In this document: positions 14,394 to 21,427 of the stretch, piece after piece
How the letters are laid out: each line of letters opens with the position of its first letter
Numbering within the stretch: position 1 is the first letter of the stretch
Virus record (IMG/VR): IMGVR_UViG_3300021247_000152
Span: 1-33,174 of that record
Length of the DNA: 33,174 bases
Source of the DNA: a virus
Direction: 5' to 3' (one strand)
Notes under the pieces: model-generated
Told to the model about the DNA's origin: nothing
Database searches by the model: none
What the model saw: the letters and a program-made list of their open reading frames with translations, nothing else
Position numbers and translations under genes: made by a program

Positions 14394-14899
14394 CAAAGAA
14401 CGATATCATCCAAAGTTTATACATCGACAAGGATATAGACAATGCCATCAAGAAGATGCAACCAATAGAGTTGCAGGATGACTTGAGGCAAGAGATGTTC
14501 ATGGTCCTTTGTGAAATGCAAGAAGAAAAGTTCATGTCAATGCATACAAATGGGTTCATTAAGTTCTACTTGGTAAGGACAATGCTCTCAATGATAAAGT
14601 CTGATAGGTCCACATTCTTTAATAAGTTCAGAAGGACATTTACAGAATGGACTGAGAAACATGATGCACCTGATTCAACTGACACAATACAAGCCGATGA
14701 AATAGCAATCAAATTAAGCAACTCACTTAAAATATTACATTGGTATGAACTTGAAATATTCCGCTTATACTCAGAGAATGGACAGAACATAATGTCCCTT
14801 TCAAGGGATACTGGTATCCCATATCGTTCCCTTATGAAGACCATTAAGAAGACCCGAACACTTTTAAAATATAAAATCAAAAATCATGCTATTACTTAA
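14384..14899 (+). CDS. Sigma-70-like factor, probable late-gene regulator
   Basis: This 171-aa protein has two helical parts matching sigma regions. The first, about 22-70, contains IELQDDLRQEMFMVLCEM and FIKFYLVRTMLSMIKSD (region 2-like). The second, about 117-165, is a region 4-like helix-turn-helix (WYELEIFRLYSENGQNIMSL, then GIPYRSLMKTIKKTRTLL). Late transcripts such as those before 29501 and 30125 lack obvious TAnnTTTG boxes, so a phage sigma directing late transcription is an attractive inference. It could instead be an anti-sigma or regulator built on the same fold. Confidence 0.6.
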   Translation: MGLTKNDIIQSLYIDKDIDNAIKKMQPIELQDDLRQEMFMVLCEMQEEKFMSMHTNGFIKFYLVRTMLSMIKSDRSTFFNKFRRTFTEWTEKHDAPDSTDTIQADEIAIKLSNSLKILHWYELEIFRLYSENGQNIMSLSRDTGIPYRSLMKTIKKTRTLLKYKIKNHAIT

Positions 14900-15137
14900 A
14901 ATCGTTATTGCCTCACTTTTCTCAGTCTTTTACCTTATAGATATGGCAAGGTTACCTGAACGTTTTAAAGTCAATTTTAAGCCATTCTCATGTAATATGT
15001 GCCTAAGCGTATATGTAGCAGTCATTTTGTACTTAGTGCCTACAATCATCTTAAATTGCGTTTTAGTGGCATTCGTGAGTGGAGTTGCTGCTCCACTATT
15101 TAGAAACCTAATGAATAACATATTCTTTAAAAAATAA
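14886..15137 (+). CDS. Small membrane protein with CxxC motif
   Basis: This 83-aa protein has hydrophobic segments at about 1-18 (LLLKIVIASLFSVFYLI) and about 42-75 (YVAVILYLVPTIILNCVLVA, FVSGVAAPLF). Between them is RLPERFKVNFKPFSCNMC. The loop with P-F-S-C-x-M-C recurs in small phage membrane proteins of Bacteroidota. It overlaps the sigma-like gene by 14 nt. Function unknown; superinfection exclusion is one possibility without proof. Confidence 0.55.
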   Translation: MLLLKIVIASLFSVFYLIDMARLPERFKVNFKPFSCNMCLSVYVAVILYLVPTIILNCVLVAFVSGVAAPLFRNLMNNIFFKK

Positions 15138-15139
15138 GT

Positions 15140-15310
15140 ATGGAAGGCAAAGTTTGTTCTAAATGTAAAAGGCTAAAAGAGAAAAAAGAATATAACAAGT
15201 CAAATGCTCGCACAGATAAGATGGCGGTATATTGTAAAGAATGTGAAAGCGTATATAAAAAAAAGAAGATTCAAGAACGTAAAATTAACGACCTATATGG
15301 AATCATCTAA
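15140..15310 (+). CDS. Zinc-ribbon miniprotein (56 aa)
   Basis: ATG 15140, 2 nt after the membrane gene, opens 56 codons with a C4 zinc-binding pattern: CSKC (Cys6, Cys9) and YCKEC (Cys32, Cys35), separated by a basic helix and followed by KKKKIQERK. This resembles the zinc-finger part of recombination-endonuclease-VII-like or HNH proteins without the catalytic half. It probably binds nucleic acid. It overlaps the next gene by 14 nt. Confidence 0.6.
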   Translation: MEGKVCSKCKRLKEKKEYNKSNARTDKMAVYCKECESVYKKKKIQERKINDLYGII

Positions 15311-15512
15311 AACAGAGCAAGTAGGTGGAAGTCATTATCAAATGGAAATCCAACCAATTGACTTCATAATGCGTAACAATATTCCTTTCGCAGAAGGAAA
15401 CGTGATAAAGTATGTTGCAAGGCATAAACAAAAGAATGGCATTGAAGACATTAAAAAAGCAATGCAGTATCTTAGATTCATTGCAATGGATGAATACAAT
15501 CAAAATTTATAA
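15297..15512 (+). CDS. DUF3310-type protein (SaV-like)
   Basis: I use ATG 15297 (71 aa); the longer frame from 15204 reads through the zinc-ribbon gene. The core GGSHYQMEIQPIDFIMRNNI, then GNVIKYVARHKQKNGIEDIK and AMQYL is the DUF3310 signature common in phages. The family is sometimes annotated as nucleotide-kinase-like, but its biochemical role is not established. It lies in the middle-gene cluster just before the HNH endonuclease. Confidence 0.85.
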   Translation: MESSKTEQVGGSHYQMEIQPIDFIMRNNIPFAEGNVIKYVARHKQKNGIEDIKKAMQYLRFIAMDEYNQNL

Positions 15513-15513
15513 T

Positions 15514-15996
15514 ATGACAAAAGAAGAAATATCAAAATATATATTACCACATTTTACTTTATATTCAGATGGTAGATTATATAATCATAAAAGAAAAAAA
15601 TTTAAGAAATGGTCAAATAGCAATGGTTATTTTATTACAAGCATATTGGAAAATGGAAAGTTAAGGTTTGTAAAACAACACCGACTTCTTGCACAAGTAT
15701 TTATACCAAATCCTGAACAAAAAATAGATGTAAATCATATTAATGGAATAAAAAATGACAATAGATTAGATAATCTTGAGTGGGCAACAAGGTCTGAAAA
15801 CATGAAACACGCTTTTAATATTGGTTTAAAAAGTGCAGAATCAATTTCTAAAAAAGTTGTAGATACACTTACCGGTAAACTATATGATAGCATAACAGAA
15901 GCAGCAATAATATATAAAATTGATGCAGGTAATTTATCAAAAATGCTAATTGGGAAAAGAAAAAATAAAACAAATTTACAATTATATAAAAAATAA
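15514..15996 (+). CDS. HNH homing-type endonuclease
   Basis: ATG 15514 gives 160 aa. An N-terminal strand region (LYSDGRLYNHKRKKFKKW) recalls NUMOD4. The HNH core has His56 (VKQHRLLAQVF), His75 and Asn82-83 (VNHINGIKNDNRLDNLEWAT). The end (LYDSITEAAIIYKIDAGNL then GKRKNKT) is a NUMOD1-like DNA-binding helix. This layout is that of free-standing homing endonucleases that spread between phage genomes. Base composition is more AT-rich than neighbouring genes, and the gene fits cleanly between two others with 1-2 nt gaps, consistent with recent insertion. Its target is unknown. Confidence 0.82.
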   Translation: MTKEEISKYILPHFTLYSDGRLYNHKRKKFKKWSNSNGYFITSILENGKLRFVKQHRLLAQVFIPNPEQKIDVNHINGIKNDNRLDNLEWATRSENMKHAFNIGLKSAESISKKVVDTLTGKLYDSITEAAIIYKIDAGNLSKMLIGKRKNKTNLQLYKK

Positions 15997-15998
15997 AT

Positions 15999-16298
15999 AT
16001 GAATATAGAGGATGAAAAGTTTATTCAAGATAATATCTACAACTTTGAATGCGTCAAGGCAGGATTCATGAAGAACCTACCTTTGCATATCCTTGTCGGG
16101 TATGAGCAGATATATCGCAGGTATTTAGATTCAGGTTTTATCCTGACAAGTTGGTGTGCAAGCTGCGTGGCTGATATGATGAAGAGGTTGAGTAGTTACT
16201 GGGATGCATACCAAGCAAGTAAGTTAATAAATATTGAAGATTTTATGCAAGAATCAACTCCAAAAAAGAAAGGTAGACCATTTAAAAACAAGCAATGA
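15999..16298 (+). CDS. Hypothetical protein with basic tail
   Basis: This 99-aa helical protein (KAGFMKNLPLHILVGYEQIY, LTSWCASCVADMMKRLSSYW) ends in a lysine-rich tail (TPKKKGRPFKNKQ) that may contact DNA. No recognised family. It starts 2 nt after the HNH gene and overlaps the methyltransferase start by ATGA. Confidence 0.6.
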   Translation: MNIEDEKFIQDNIYNFECVKAGFMKNLPLHILVGYEQIYRRYLDSGFILTSWCASCVADMMKRLSSYWDAYQASKLINIEDFMQESTPKKKGRPFKNKQ

Positions 16299-16822
16299 TA
16301 TCACACGAAGAATTTCTCAAAGCAGAACTTGATATGGGTATAAGCGGAGATAACCCTGATTTCATAAATCTTGCAAACGCAACAGTAAACCAGTTGACAA
16401 TAGACTACAAAACTGTTCTTGACTATGGGGCAGGTATAGGTGTTTACTCAGATGCATTCCATAGGGCAGGTAAAGAGGTATACACATTTGAATTATGGCA
16501 ACCTCATAAGGATTACATAAAAGAAAAGTTTCCACATCTTAACTTGGTAGACAAACCTATAACAACAGACCTTCTATGTTGGATTGAAGTTGCTGAACAC
16601 ATGACAGAAAAAGAGATATCTGCATTATTTAAAAAGATTAAACCTAAGTATATCCTCTTTTCATCTACTCCTCACAAGACAGATAATGATGAATCATGGG
16701 GTCATATTAATATCAAGGACCATCAAGGATGGGTTGATACTATGCAAAAACATAACTACACGTTTATTCAGCATCTATCACACCCAACCCCTTGGGCAAA
16801 ACTATTCAAATGCGTATCATAG
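16295..16822 (+). CDS. Class I SAM-dependent methyltransferase
   Basis: This 175-aa protein has the SAM-binding motif VLDYGAGIGVYSDAF (about 41-55), followed by acidic VYTFELW (motif II). ITTDLLCWIEVAEHM and KPKYILFSSTP are in the positions of motifs IV and V. It resembles small phage methyltransferases of the type that act on sugars, lipids or proteins, as no DNA-methylase DPPY or Cys motif is present. It overlaps the glycosyltransferase gene by 13 nt, so the two may modify the same target. Confidence 0.75.
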   Translation: MISHEEFLKAELDMGISGDNPDFINLANATVNQLTIDYKTVLDYGAGIGVYSDAFHRAGKEVYTFELWQPHKDYIKEKFPHLNLVDKPITTDLLCWIEVAEHMTEKEISALFKKIKPKYILFSSTPHKTDNDESWGHINIKDHQGWVDTMQKHNYTFIQHLSHPTPWAKLFKCVS

Positions 16823-17814
16823 CAGTAGGTCAAAGAAACTCAGGTGTATCATTTCATAGGTTGTTTAATCCCATCATCTATCTTCAAAAGGACTTCGCAA
16901 TGATGACGGATGTGCTTACCGAGGAAGAACTTGAGAAGGGTTATGACATTGTTTTTATTAACCGATACATAGCAGGTCTTGAGATTGATGAATTGGTAAG
17001 ACTGCGAAATAAGTATGGATTTAAGTTAGTAGTTGATATAGATGATTACTGGCATCTTGACCCTTGGCATATTCTCTATGGCATATATCCAACAAAGAAG
17101 GTCATAGACCATATCAAGATAGCAGACCTTGTAACTTGCTCAAATAATGACTTGGCGGTCCACATTGATGAAATCAATCCGAATTGGGTAGTAATACCAA
17201 ACGCATTGCCTTATGGTCAGGACCAGTTCACAGATGTAAAGACAGAATCAGATAAGGTGCGTTTTGTTTATGCAGGTTCTATAACTCACGGCAAGGATAT
17301 TGCAATACTTAAAAATCCAATGAAAAGGATTGCTACTGATGTAATTACAAAAAACAACTCAAGATTCATCCTTTGCGGTTATAGTTCAGACAAGCAGGTT
17401 GCAAATGAATGGGGTAGGATGATTAATGACTACCTTTGTGGCTTTAAAGTTGATGGTTACATAAGGGAAGCACTACCAGTTGATGAGTATATGAACTTCT
17501 ACAATGAAGCAGATGCTTGCCTGATTCCATTGGTTGATTCAAAGTTCAACTCAATGAAATCCAATCTTAAAGTATTGGAAGCAGCAACAAAGAATGCAGC
17601 AGTAATAGCATCAAATGTAAAACCGTATTCAGATTGCCCCTATATTATACCAGTCGGCTATCAAGCAGGATGGTTTGGTAATATTAAAAAAGTTGTCAAA
17701 GATGCTATATATAGACAAGAGATGGGTATTGCAAATGGCGAATGGTGTAGGGAGAACTTTGATTTGGTAAAAGTAAATGAGTTAAGAAAGCAGGTTTTTG
17801 AATCATATATCTAA
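16810..17814 (+). CDS. Glycosyltransferase, GT-B type
   Basis: ATG 16810 (334 aa) starts the natural N-terminal strand MRIIAVGQRNSGVSFHRLF. Features are an N-terminal Rossmann half, the acidic DIDDYW motif, FVYAGSITHGKDIAIL opening the C-terminal half, ILCGYSS, and the sugar-nucleotide-binding-like MKSNLKVLEAATKNAAVIAS near 250. This is a GT4-like family seen in Bacteroidota phages. Possible targets are virion proteins, host surface glycans or modified DNA bases; the sequence does not decide. It overlaps the methyltransferase. Confidence 0.75.
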   Translation: MRIIAVGQRNSGVSFHRLFNPIIYLQKDFAMMTDVLTEEELEKGYDIVFINRYIAGLEIDELVRLRNKYGFKLVVDIDDYWHLDPWHILYGIYPTKKVIDHIKIADLVTCSNNDLAVHIDEINPNWVVIPNALPYGQDQFTDVKTESDKVRFVYAGSITHGKDIAILKNPMKRIATDVITKNNSRFILCGYSSDKQVANEWGRMINDYLCGFKVDGYIREALPVDEYMNFYNEADACLIPLVDSKFNSMKSNLKVLEAATKNAAVIASNVKPYSDCPYIIPVGYQAGWFGNIKKVVKDAIYRQEMGIANGEWCRENFDLVKVNELRKQVFESYI

Positions 17815-17826
17815 AACATAACCCAA

Positions 17827-18069
17827 ATGAAAGCACAGTTGACCTTTGACCTTGATGATTATGATGATAAGATTGAGCATCTTAAATGTATTCAAGCATC
17901 AGACTTATGTAGTGCAGTATGGCATTTCTTGAATAATACAAGAAAGGAGTTGATGAACGATGCATTGAATGAGAAACTTGATATAGATGATGCAGTAAGT
18001 ACGGTTTACAGAAAGTTTTGGGAGATTTTAGAAGAAAGTAATATTGACATAGATAAACTGATTCAATGA
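17827..18069 (+). CDS. Small acidic phage protein
   Basis: This 80-aa protein (KAQLTFDLDDYDDKIEHLKC, LCSAVWHFLNNTRKELMN) is acidic and helical. A similar small 'L-F-D-L-D' protein is widespread in phages without a known role. It overlaps the next miniprotein gene by ATGA. Confidence 0.65.
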   Translation: MKAQLTFDLDDYDDKIEHLKCIQASDLCSAVWHFLNNTRKELMNDALNEKLDIDDAVSTVYRKFWEILEESNIDIDKLIQ

Positions 18070-18185
18070 AGTACCAAGCAAAGTGGGTAAGTTGCAAAAA
18101 CTGCAACAAGAAATATACCATTACCATCATCAAATCACAGACCAAGGAAAGCAAGTGTGGTAACTGTGGAACAATAAACAAATAA
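18066..18185 (+). CDS. Zinc-ribbon miniprotein (39 aa)
   Basis: ATG 18066 overlaps the previous stop by ATGA and opens 39 codons. It carries CKNC (Cys10, Cys13) and CGNC (Cys31, Cys34), a four-cysteine zinc ribbon with a beta hairpin between (KKYTITIIKSQTKESK). It may be an RNA-polymerase- or nucleic-acid-binding peptide. The next gene starts 1 nt after its stop. Confidence 0.6.
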   Translation: MKYQAKWVSCKNCNKKYTITIIKSQTKESKCGNCGTINK

Positions 18186-18186
18186 C

Positions 18187-19377
18187 ATGAATCCAGTTAA
18201 AGTTAAAATAAACGAAGTAAAGTCTAATCCGAACAATCCAAGAATCATCAAGGATGACAAGTTTCAAAAGTTAGTCAAGTCTATCAAGGAGTTCCCTGAG
18301 ATGCTTAACATTAGACCTATTGTGGTAAATGCTGACATGGTTGTACTCGGTGGCAATATGCGACTGAAGGCTTGTAAAGAAGCAGGGATTAAAGAGGTAG
18401 CAATCATCAAAGCAGATGACCTAACAGATGAACAACAGAAGCAGTTTATCATTAAGGATAATGTTGGGTTCGGTGAGTGGGATTGGGAAGACCTTGCTAA
18501 CAACTGGGATGCTGAACAGTTAACAGATTGGGGGTTAGATATACCCGACTTTAAACCTGAAGTCCTTGAAGCAGAAGAAGATGATTTTTCAGTACCTGAT
18601 GGGGGTATTGAAACCGATATTGTCCTCGGTGATTTATTTGAGATAGGTGAGCATCGTTTGCTTTGCGGAGATTCAACGGATAGCGACCAGGTTGCAAAAT
18701 TGATGAATGGAGAAAAGGCAGACATGGTATTTACTGACCCGCCTTATGGGGTAAGTTATACTGGAGGGGTTATACATGGAAATAAAATTAATACTAACAA
18801 TAAAAGAGAAATGCTGAAAAATGATGAGATTGATTTATATTCTGATTTTATTTCACTATTGCCATTAGTTATTGATAATGGACCATTATATATATTTTAT
18901 GCAACAAGAAATTCATATCAGATATTTAAACCATTGCATGAAAATGGTATAGATATTATGGCAGTATTGGCATGGGTCAAAATAAATACTGGATATGCTG
19001 ACATGAATAGTCATTATAAAAACAGATATGAACCATGCGTTTATGCGAAGATTGGTAAGTCAACAAATTGGGTTGGACCTACTGACGAAAATACAACATG
19101 GGAAATTGAGAAGGACAGAAATAATAAATTACATCCAACCCAAAAACCAATATCAGTTCCGGAAAGGGCAATAAAAAACCACAATGCTAATTTGATAATG
19201 GACTTTTTTAGCGGTTCAGGTTCAACAATGGTTGCATCACATCAACTCAAACGAAAATGCTACGGAATGGAATTAGACCCGAAATATTGCCAAGTCATAG
19301 TGGATAGGATGCTCAAACTTGACCCAAGTTTAGAGGTAAAAAGGAATGGCATAAAATATATCAAAACAACGGAATAA
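18187..19377 (+). CDS. ParB-like domain / DNA methyltransferase fusion
   Basis: This 396-aa protein has an N-terminal ParB/Srx-like domain (about 1-110: NPNNPRIIKDDKFQKLVKSI, VVLGGNMRLKA) joined to an amino-methyltransferase. Its motifs are VFTDPPYGVSY with DPPY at 184-187, HPTQKP 316-321, then MDFFSGSGSTMVA with the SAM-binding FxGxG at 341-347. DPPY before FxGxG gives the beta-class order; it would methylate adenine N6 or cytosine N4. The stretch coding for about 195-330 is more AT-rich than the rest, which may mark a swapped target-recognition part. Likely roles are evasion of host restriction or marking DNA for packaging. It lies just before the terminase genes. Confidence 0.88.
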   Translation: MNPVKVKINEVKSNPNNPRIIKDDKFQKLVKSIKEFPEMLNIRPIVVNADMVVLGGNMRLKACKEAGIKEVAIIKADDLTDEQQKQFIIKDNVGFGEWDWEDLANNWDAEQLTDWGLDIPDFKPEVLEAEEDDFSVPDGGIETDIVLGDLFEIGEHRLLCGDSTDSDQVAKLMNGEKADMVFTDPPYGVSYTGGVIHGNKINTNNKREMLKNDEIDLYSDFISLLPLVIDNGPLYIFYATRNSYQIFKPLHENGIDIMAVLAWVKINTGYADMNSHYKNRYEPCVYAKIGKSTNWVGPTDENTTWEIEKDRNNKLHPTQKPISVPERAIKNHNANLIMDFFSGSGSTMVASHQLKRKCYGMELDPKYCQVIVDRMLKLDPSLEVKRNGIKYIKTTE

Positions 19378-19384
19378 CAAAGGG

Positions 19385-19765
19385 ATGGCAAAGAAGATAC
19401 CACAAGCACATGGAGGGGTTTTATCTATACCTCAGAAGGGAGAAACCAACAACCCGAACGGCAGACCGAGGAAGTATGTTTCCCTTTTGAAAGAGCAGGG
19501 GTACAAACTGGCAGAGGTGAACGATTGCATCCAAGCAATTATGAGCATGGATATGCAGGAACTCAAAGCGGTATGGGATAACCCGAAGGCAACTGTACTG
19601 GAGAAAACCATTGCAGGGGCATTGAGGAAGTCATTGGAGAAGGGAAGTCTTTATTCCATTGATACCCTACTTACCAGGGTATATGGCAAACCAAAGGAAA
19701 CTGCTCATATAACAAATGACGGGAAAATTGAGGTGGTATTTACTAAGGGTAAAACGATTCTATGA
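19385..19765 (+). CDS. Small terminase subunit, probable
   Basis: This 126-aa protein begins with a basic arm (GETNNPNGRPRKYVSLLKEQ), has a helical middle, and ends with SIDTLLTRVYGKPKETAHIT and a beta tail. The NPNGRPRK motif and the LLTRVYGKPKE segment are typical of the small proteins directly upstream of terL in Bacteroidota phages. It overlaps terL by ATGA. The role, DNA recognition at the packaging site, follows from position. Confidence 0.65.
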   Translation: MAKKIPQAHGGVLSIPQKGETNNPNGRPRKYVSLLKEQGYKLAEVNDCIQAIMSMDMQELKAVWDNPKATVLEKTIAGALRKSLEKGSLYSIDTLLTRVYGKPKETAHITNDGKIEVVFTKGKTIL

Positions 19766-20919
19766 TTATTGAACTACCTGAACCACATACAAACCAAATA
19801 GGTATCATTGAATCAGATGCAAGGTTTAGGGTAGTAATGTGTGGCAGAAGGTTTGGCAAGTCAGAACTATCCCAAGTAGAAATCATTAAGAATGCCATTG
19901 TAGGGCAATCTGTTGCCTATATTACCCCTACTTATAACCTTGCCAAGACTTTCTTTGATAAACTTGCTAAAGCCGTACCATTCGCCTCTAATAGGTCTGA
20001 TTTAACTATTGAGTTCCCAAATGGCGGTTCGGTTCAGTTCTTTACTGGGGAAAGGTTAGATAACCTGCGAGGCAGGAAATTCCATTTGGTAGTGGTAGAT
20101 GAGGCATCTTTCATACCTAACCTTGAAGATGGGTGGTTGAATAGCATCAGACCCACCCTTACAGATTATAAGGGGAAAGCATTGTTCTTGTCAACCCCAA
20201 AGGGGAAGAACTATTTTTACTCTCTTTTTATGAAAGGGAACGGAGGTGAGGAAGATTGGGCATCGTTCAAGTTCAGCACTTATGATAACCCATACATAGA
20301 CAAGAGTGAGGTAGATTCTGCAAGGATGCAACTGCCTGAAGTGGTTTTTGAGCAAGAGTATATGGCAAACCCTGCTGAGAATGCTGCCAACCCTTTTGGG
20401 TCTGCATTCATTCGGCAATGCATTTACCCTATGTCTACCAACCCAGTCGCTTGTTATGGCATTGACCTTGCCAAGTCGGTGGACTTTACAGTTATAACGG
20501 GGTTAGATAAGAATGGGTCTGTATGCCATTTTGAGAGGTTTCAGAAGGATTGGAGGCAGACAAAAGAGTATATCATCAACTTACCTAAAGCACCTATCCT
20601 GATGGATTCTACGGGGGTAGGAGACCCAATCTTTGAGGATATGCAACGGGAGGGGTTAGATGTGCAAGGGTATAAGTTCAGTTCTACATCAAAGCAGATG
20701 CTTATGGAGGGTCTTGCCTCTGCCATACACCAAAGGAAAATAACCTACCCAGCAGGACCAATTGTAGATGAGTTGGAAATCTTTGAATATCAGTACACCT
20801 CCTACGGGGTAAAGTACTCAGCACCTCAGGGATTCCATGATGACTGCTGCGTATCTCTTGCTCTTGCCTGGAAACATTATCAACAACATGGGCAACAAGG
20901 TCGCTATTCTTTTGCGTGA
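19762..20919 (+). CDS. terL: Large terminase subunit
   Basis: This 385-aa protein has Walker A CGRRFGKS (27-34), Walker B LVVVDEA (109-115) and the coupling motif STP (144-146). The C-terminal RNase H-like nuclease has Asp235 (YGIDLAKSVD), Asp282 (MDSTGVGD) and Asp360-361 (FHDDCCVSLALA). All ATPase and nuclease residues are present, so it should be an active packaging motor that also cuts the concatemer. It is short for the family but complete. It is followed by a 9-bp triple repeat and a new promoter. Confidence 0.95.
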   Translation: MIIELPEPHTNQIGIIESDARFRVVMCGRRFGKSELSQVEIIKNAIVGQSVAYITPTYNLAKTFFDKLAKAVPFASNRSDLTIEFPNGGSVQFFTGERLDNLRGRKFHLVVVDEASFIPNLEDGWLNSIRPTLTDYKGKALFLSTPKGKNYFYSLFMKGNGGEEDWASFKFSTYDNPYIDKSEVDSARMQLPEVVFEQEYMANPAENAANPFGSAFIRQCIYPMSTNPVACYGIDLAKSVDFTVITGLDKNGSVCHFERFQKDWRQTKEYIINLPKAPILMDSTGVGDPIFEDMQREGLDVQGYKFSSTSKQMLMEGLASAIHQRKITYPAGPIVDELEIFEYQYTSYGVKYSAPQGFHDDCCVSLALAWKHYQQHGQQGRYSFA

Positions 20920-20920
20920 T

Positions 20921-20947
20921 AATCTTCCCAATCTTCCCAATCTTCCC
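20921..20947 (+). repeat. Three exact tandem copies of AATCTTCCC
   Basis: Units at 20921-20929, 20930-20938 and 20939-20947, starting 2 nt after the terL stop and followed by an AT-rich stretch. It could be an operator for the promoter at 20984, a packaging signal, or a simple slippage product. Confidence 0.9.
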
Positions 20948-20983
20948 AAACTAAAATATTTTTTAAAATAATTAAGAAAAAGT

Positions 20984-21013
20984 TTTGCAGTATTGATTTA
21001 TTGTTTATCTTTG
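20984..21013 (+). promoter_or_regulatory. Bacteroidota-type promoter of the 65-aa gene
   Basis: TTTG 20984-20987 and TATCTTTG 21006-21013, 18 nt apart. The leader up to the ATG at 21043 nearly repeats the leader after the early promoter at 9198. Confidence 0.75.
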
Positions 21014-21042
21014 AAAAACAAATCACAACAAAAACAAATCAC

Positions 21043-21240
21043 ATGAACACTCAACAACTTATCTCAAAATTGAATCCACAAGAAGTACTGGTTAATTCTT
21101 CTAATTATTTGCAATGTATTATAAATGGTAATTTTTGTGAGTTCCAAATTGACTACATGAATGATAAAAAGTGGTATCAGTTTGAATCTAAAGGAAGGGC
21201 AAAGTCACCGATAGAAAAATTTATCAAATGGATTGCATAA
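21043..21240 (+). CDS. 65-aa protein in its own transcription unit
   Basis: I choose ATG 21043 because the alternative TTG at 21001 lies within the promoter and because AATCAC precedes the ATG, as for other early genes. The product (QQLISKLNPQEVLVNSSNYL, FCEFQIDYMNDKKWYQFES) is a small alpha/beta protein ending PIEKFIKWIA. With its own promoter and a strong terminator at 21248 it is a moron-like unit set between terminase and tail genes. Early expression is likely. Family not recognised; a host-defence or takeover function is possible. Confidence 0.7.
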   Translation: MNTQQLISKLNPQEVLVNSSNYLQCIINGNFCEFQIDYMNDKKWYQFESKGRAKSPIEKFIKWIA

Positions 21241-21247
21241 ATCATCA

Positions 21248-21271
21248 GGGAGGTTCGCCTCCCTTTTTTTT
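21248..21271 (+). terminator. Intrinsic terminator with TTCG tetraloop
   Basis: GGGAGG 21248-21253, loop TTCG, CCTCCC 21258-21263, then eight T (21264-21271). It closes the 65-aa gene unit. Confidence 0.95.
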
Positions 21272-21312
21272 AAAATATTTTGCTAAAAAAGTTAGTTTTC
21301 TAAAAACTTTAG

Positions 21313-21320
21313 TATTTTTG
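21313..21320 (+). promoter_or_regulatory. -7 box of structured RNA B
   Basis: TATTTTTG matches TAnnTTTG. An imperfect TTAG stands 18 nt upstream (21291-21294) in place of TTTG. The region between contains an imperfect inverted repeat AAAGTT/AACTTT that may be an operator. Confidence 0.55.
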
Positions 21321-21325
21321 CTAAG

Positions 21326-21427
21326 TCAATCCGATTAGGTAGTTGCGGTATTTATTCGGGTTTGATTTTAGCAAACCTGCTACGATTAGACCCATACATC
21401 CGCAACATGTGTGGGTTCTTTTTTTTT
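21326..21427 (+). ncRNA. Structured RNA B, relative of RNA A
   Basis: About 100 nt. Hairpin 1: 21331-21341 with 21349-21359 (10 pairs, one T-T mismatch), loop GTTGCGG. Hairpin 2: GTTTG 21360-21364 with CAAAC 21372-21376, loop ATTTTAG. Hairpin 3: terminator 21389-21417, loop TCCGCAACA. Loop 1 (21342-21348) is perfectly complementary to CCGCAAC (21400-21406) in the terminator loop. The order, the GTTTG/CAAAC hairpin, the 9-nt terminator loop, the 7-bp loop pairing and the 11-12 nt spacing from the -7 box all match RNA A, while loop sequences differ. A competing pairing 21357-21364/21372-21379 extends hairpin 2. Function unknown. Confidence 0.65.
21389..21427 (+). terminator. Intrinsic terminator of RNA B
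   Basis: A 10-bp stem 21389-21398/21408-21417 (core ACCCATACA/TGTGTGGGT) with a 9-nt loop is followed by C and nine T (21419-21427). Confidence 0.85.
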
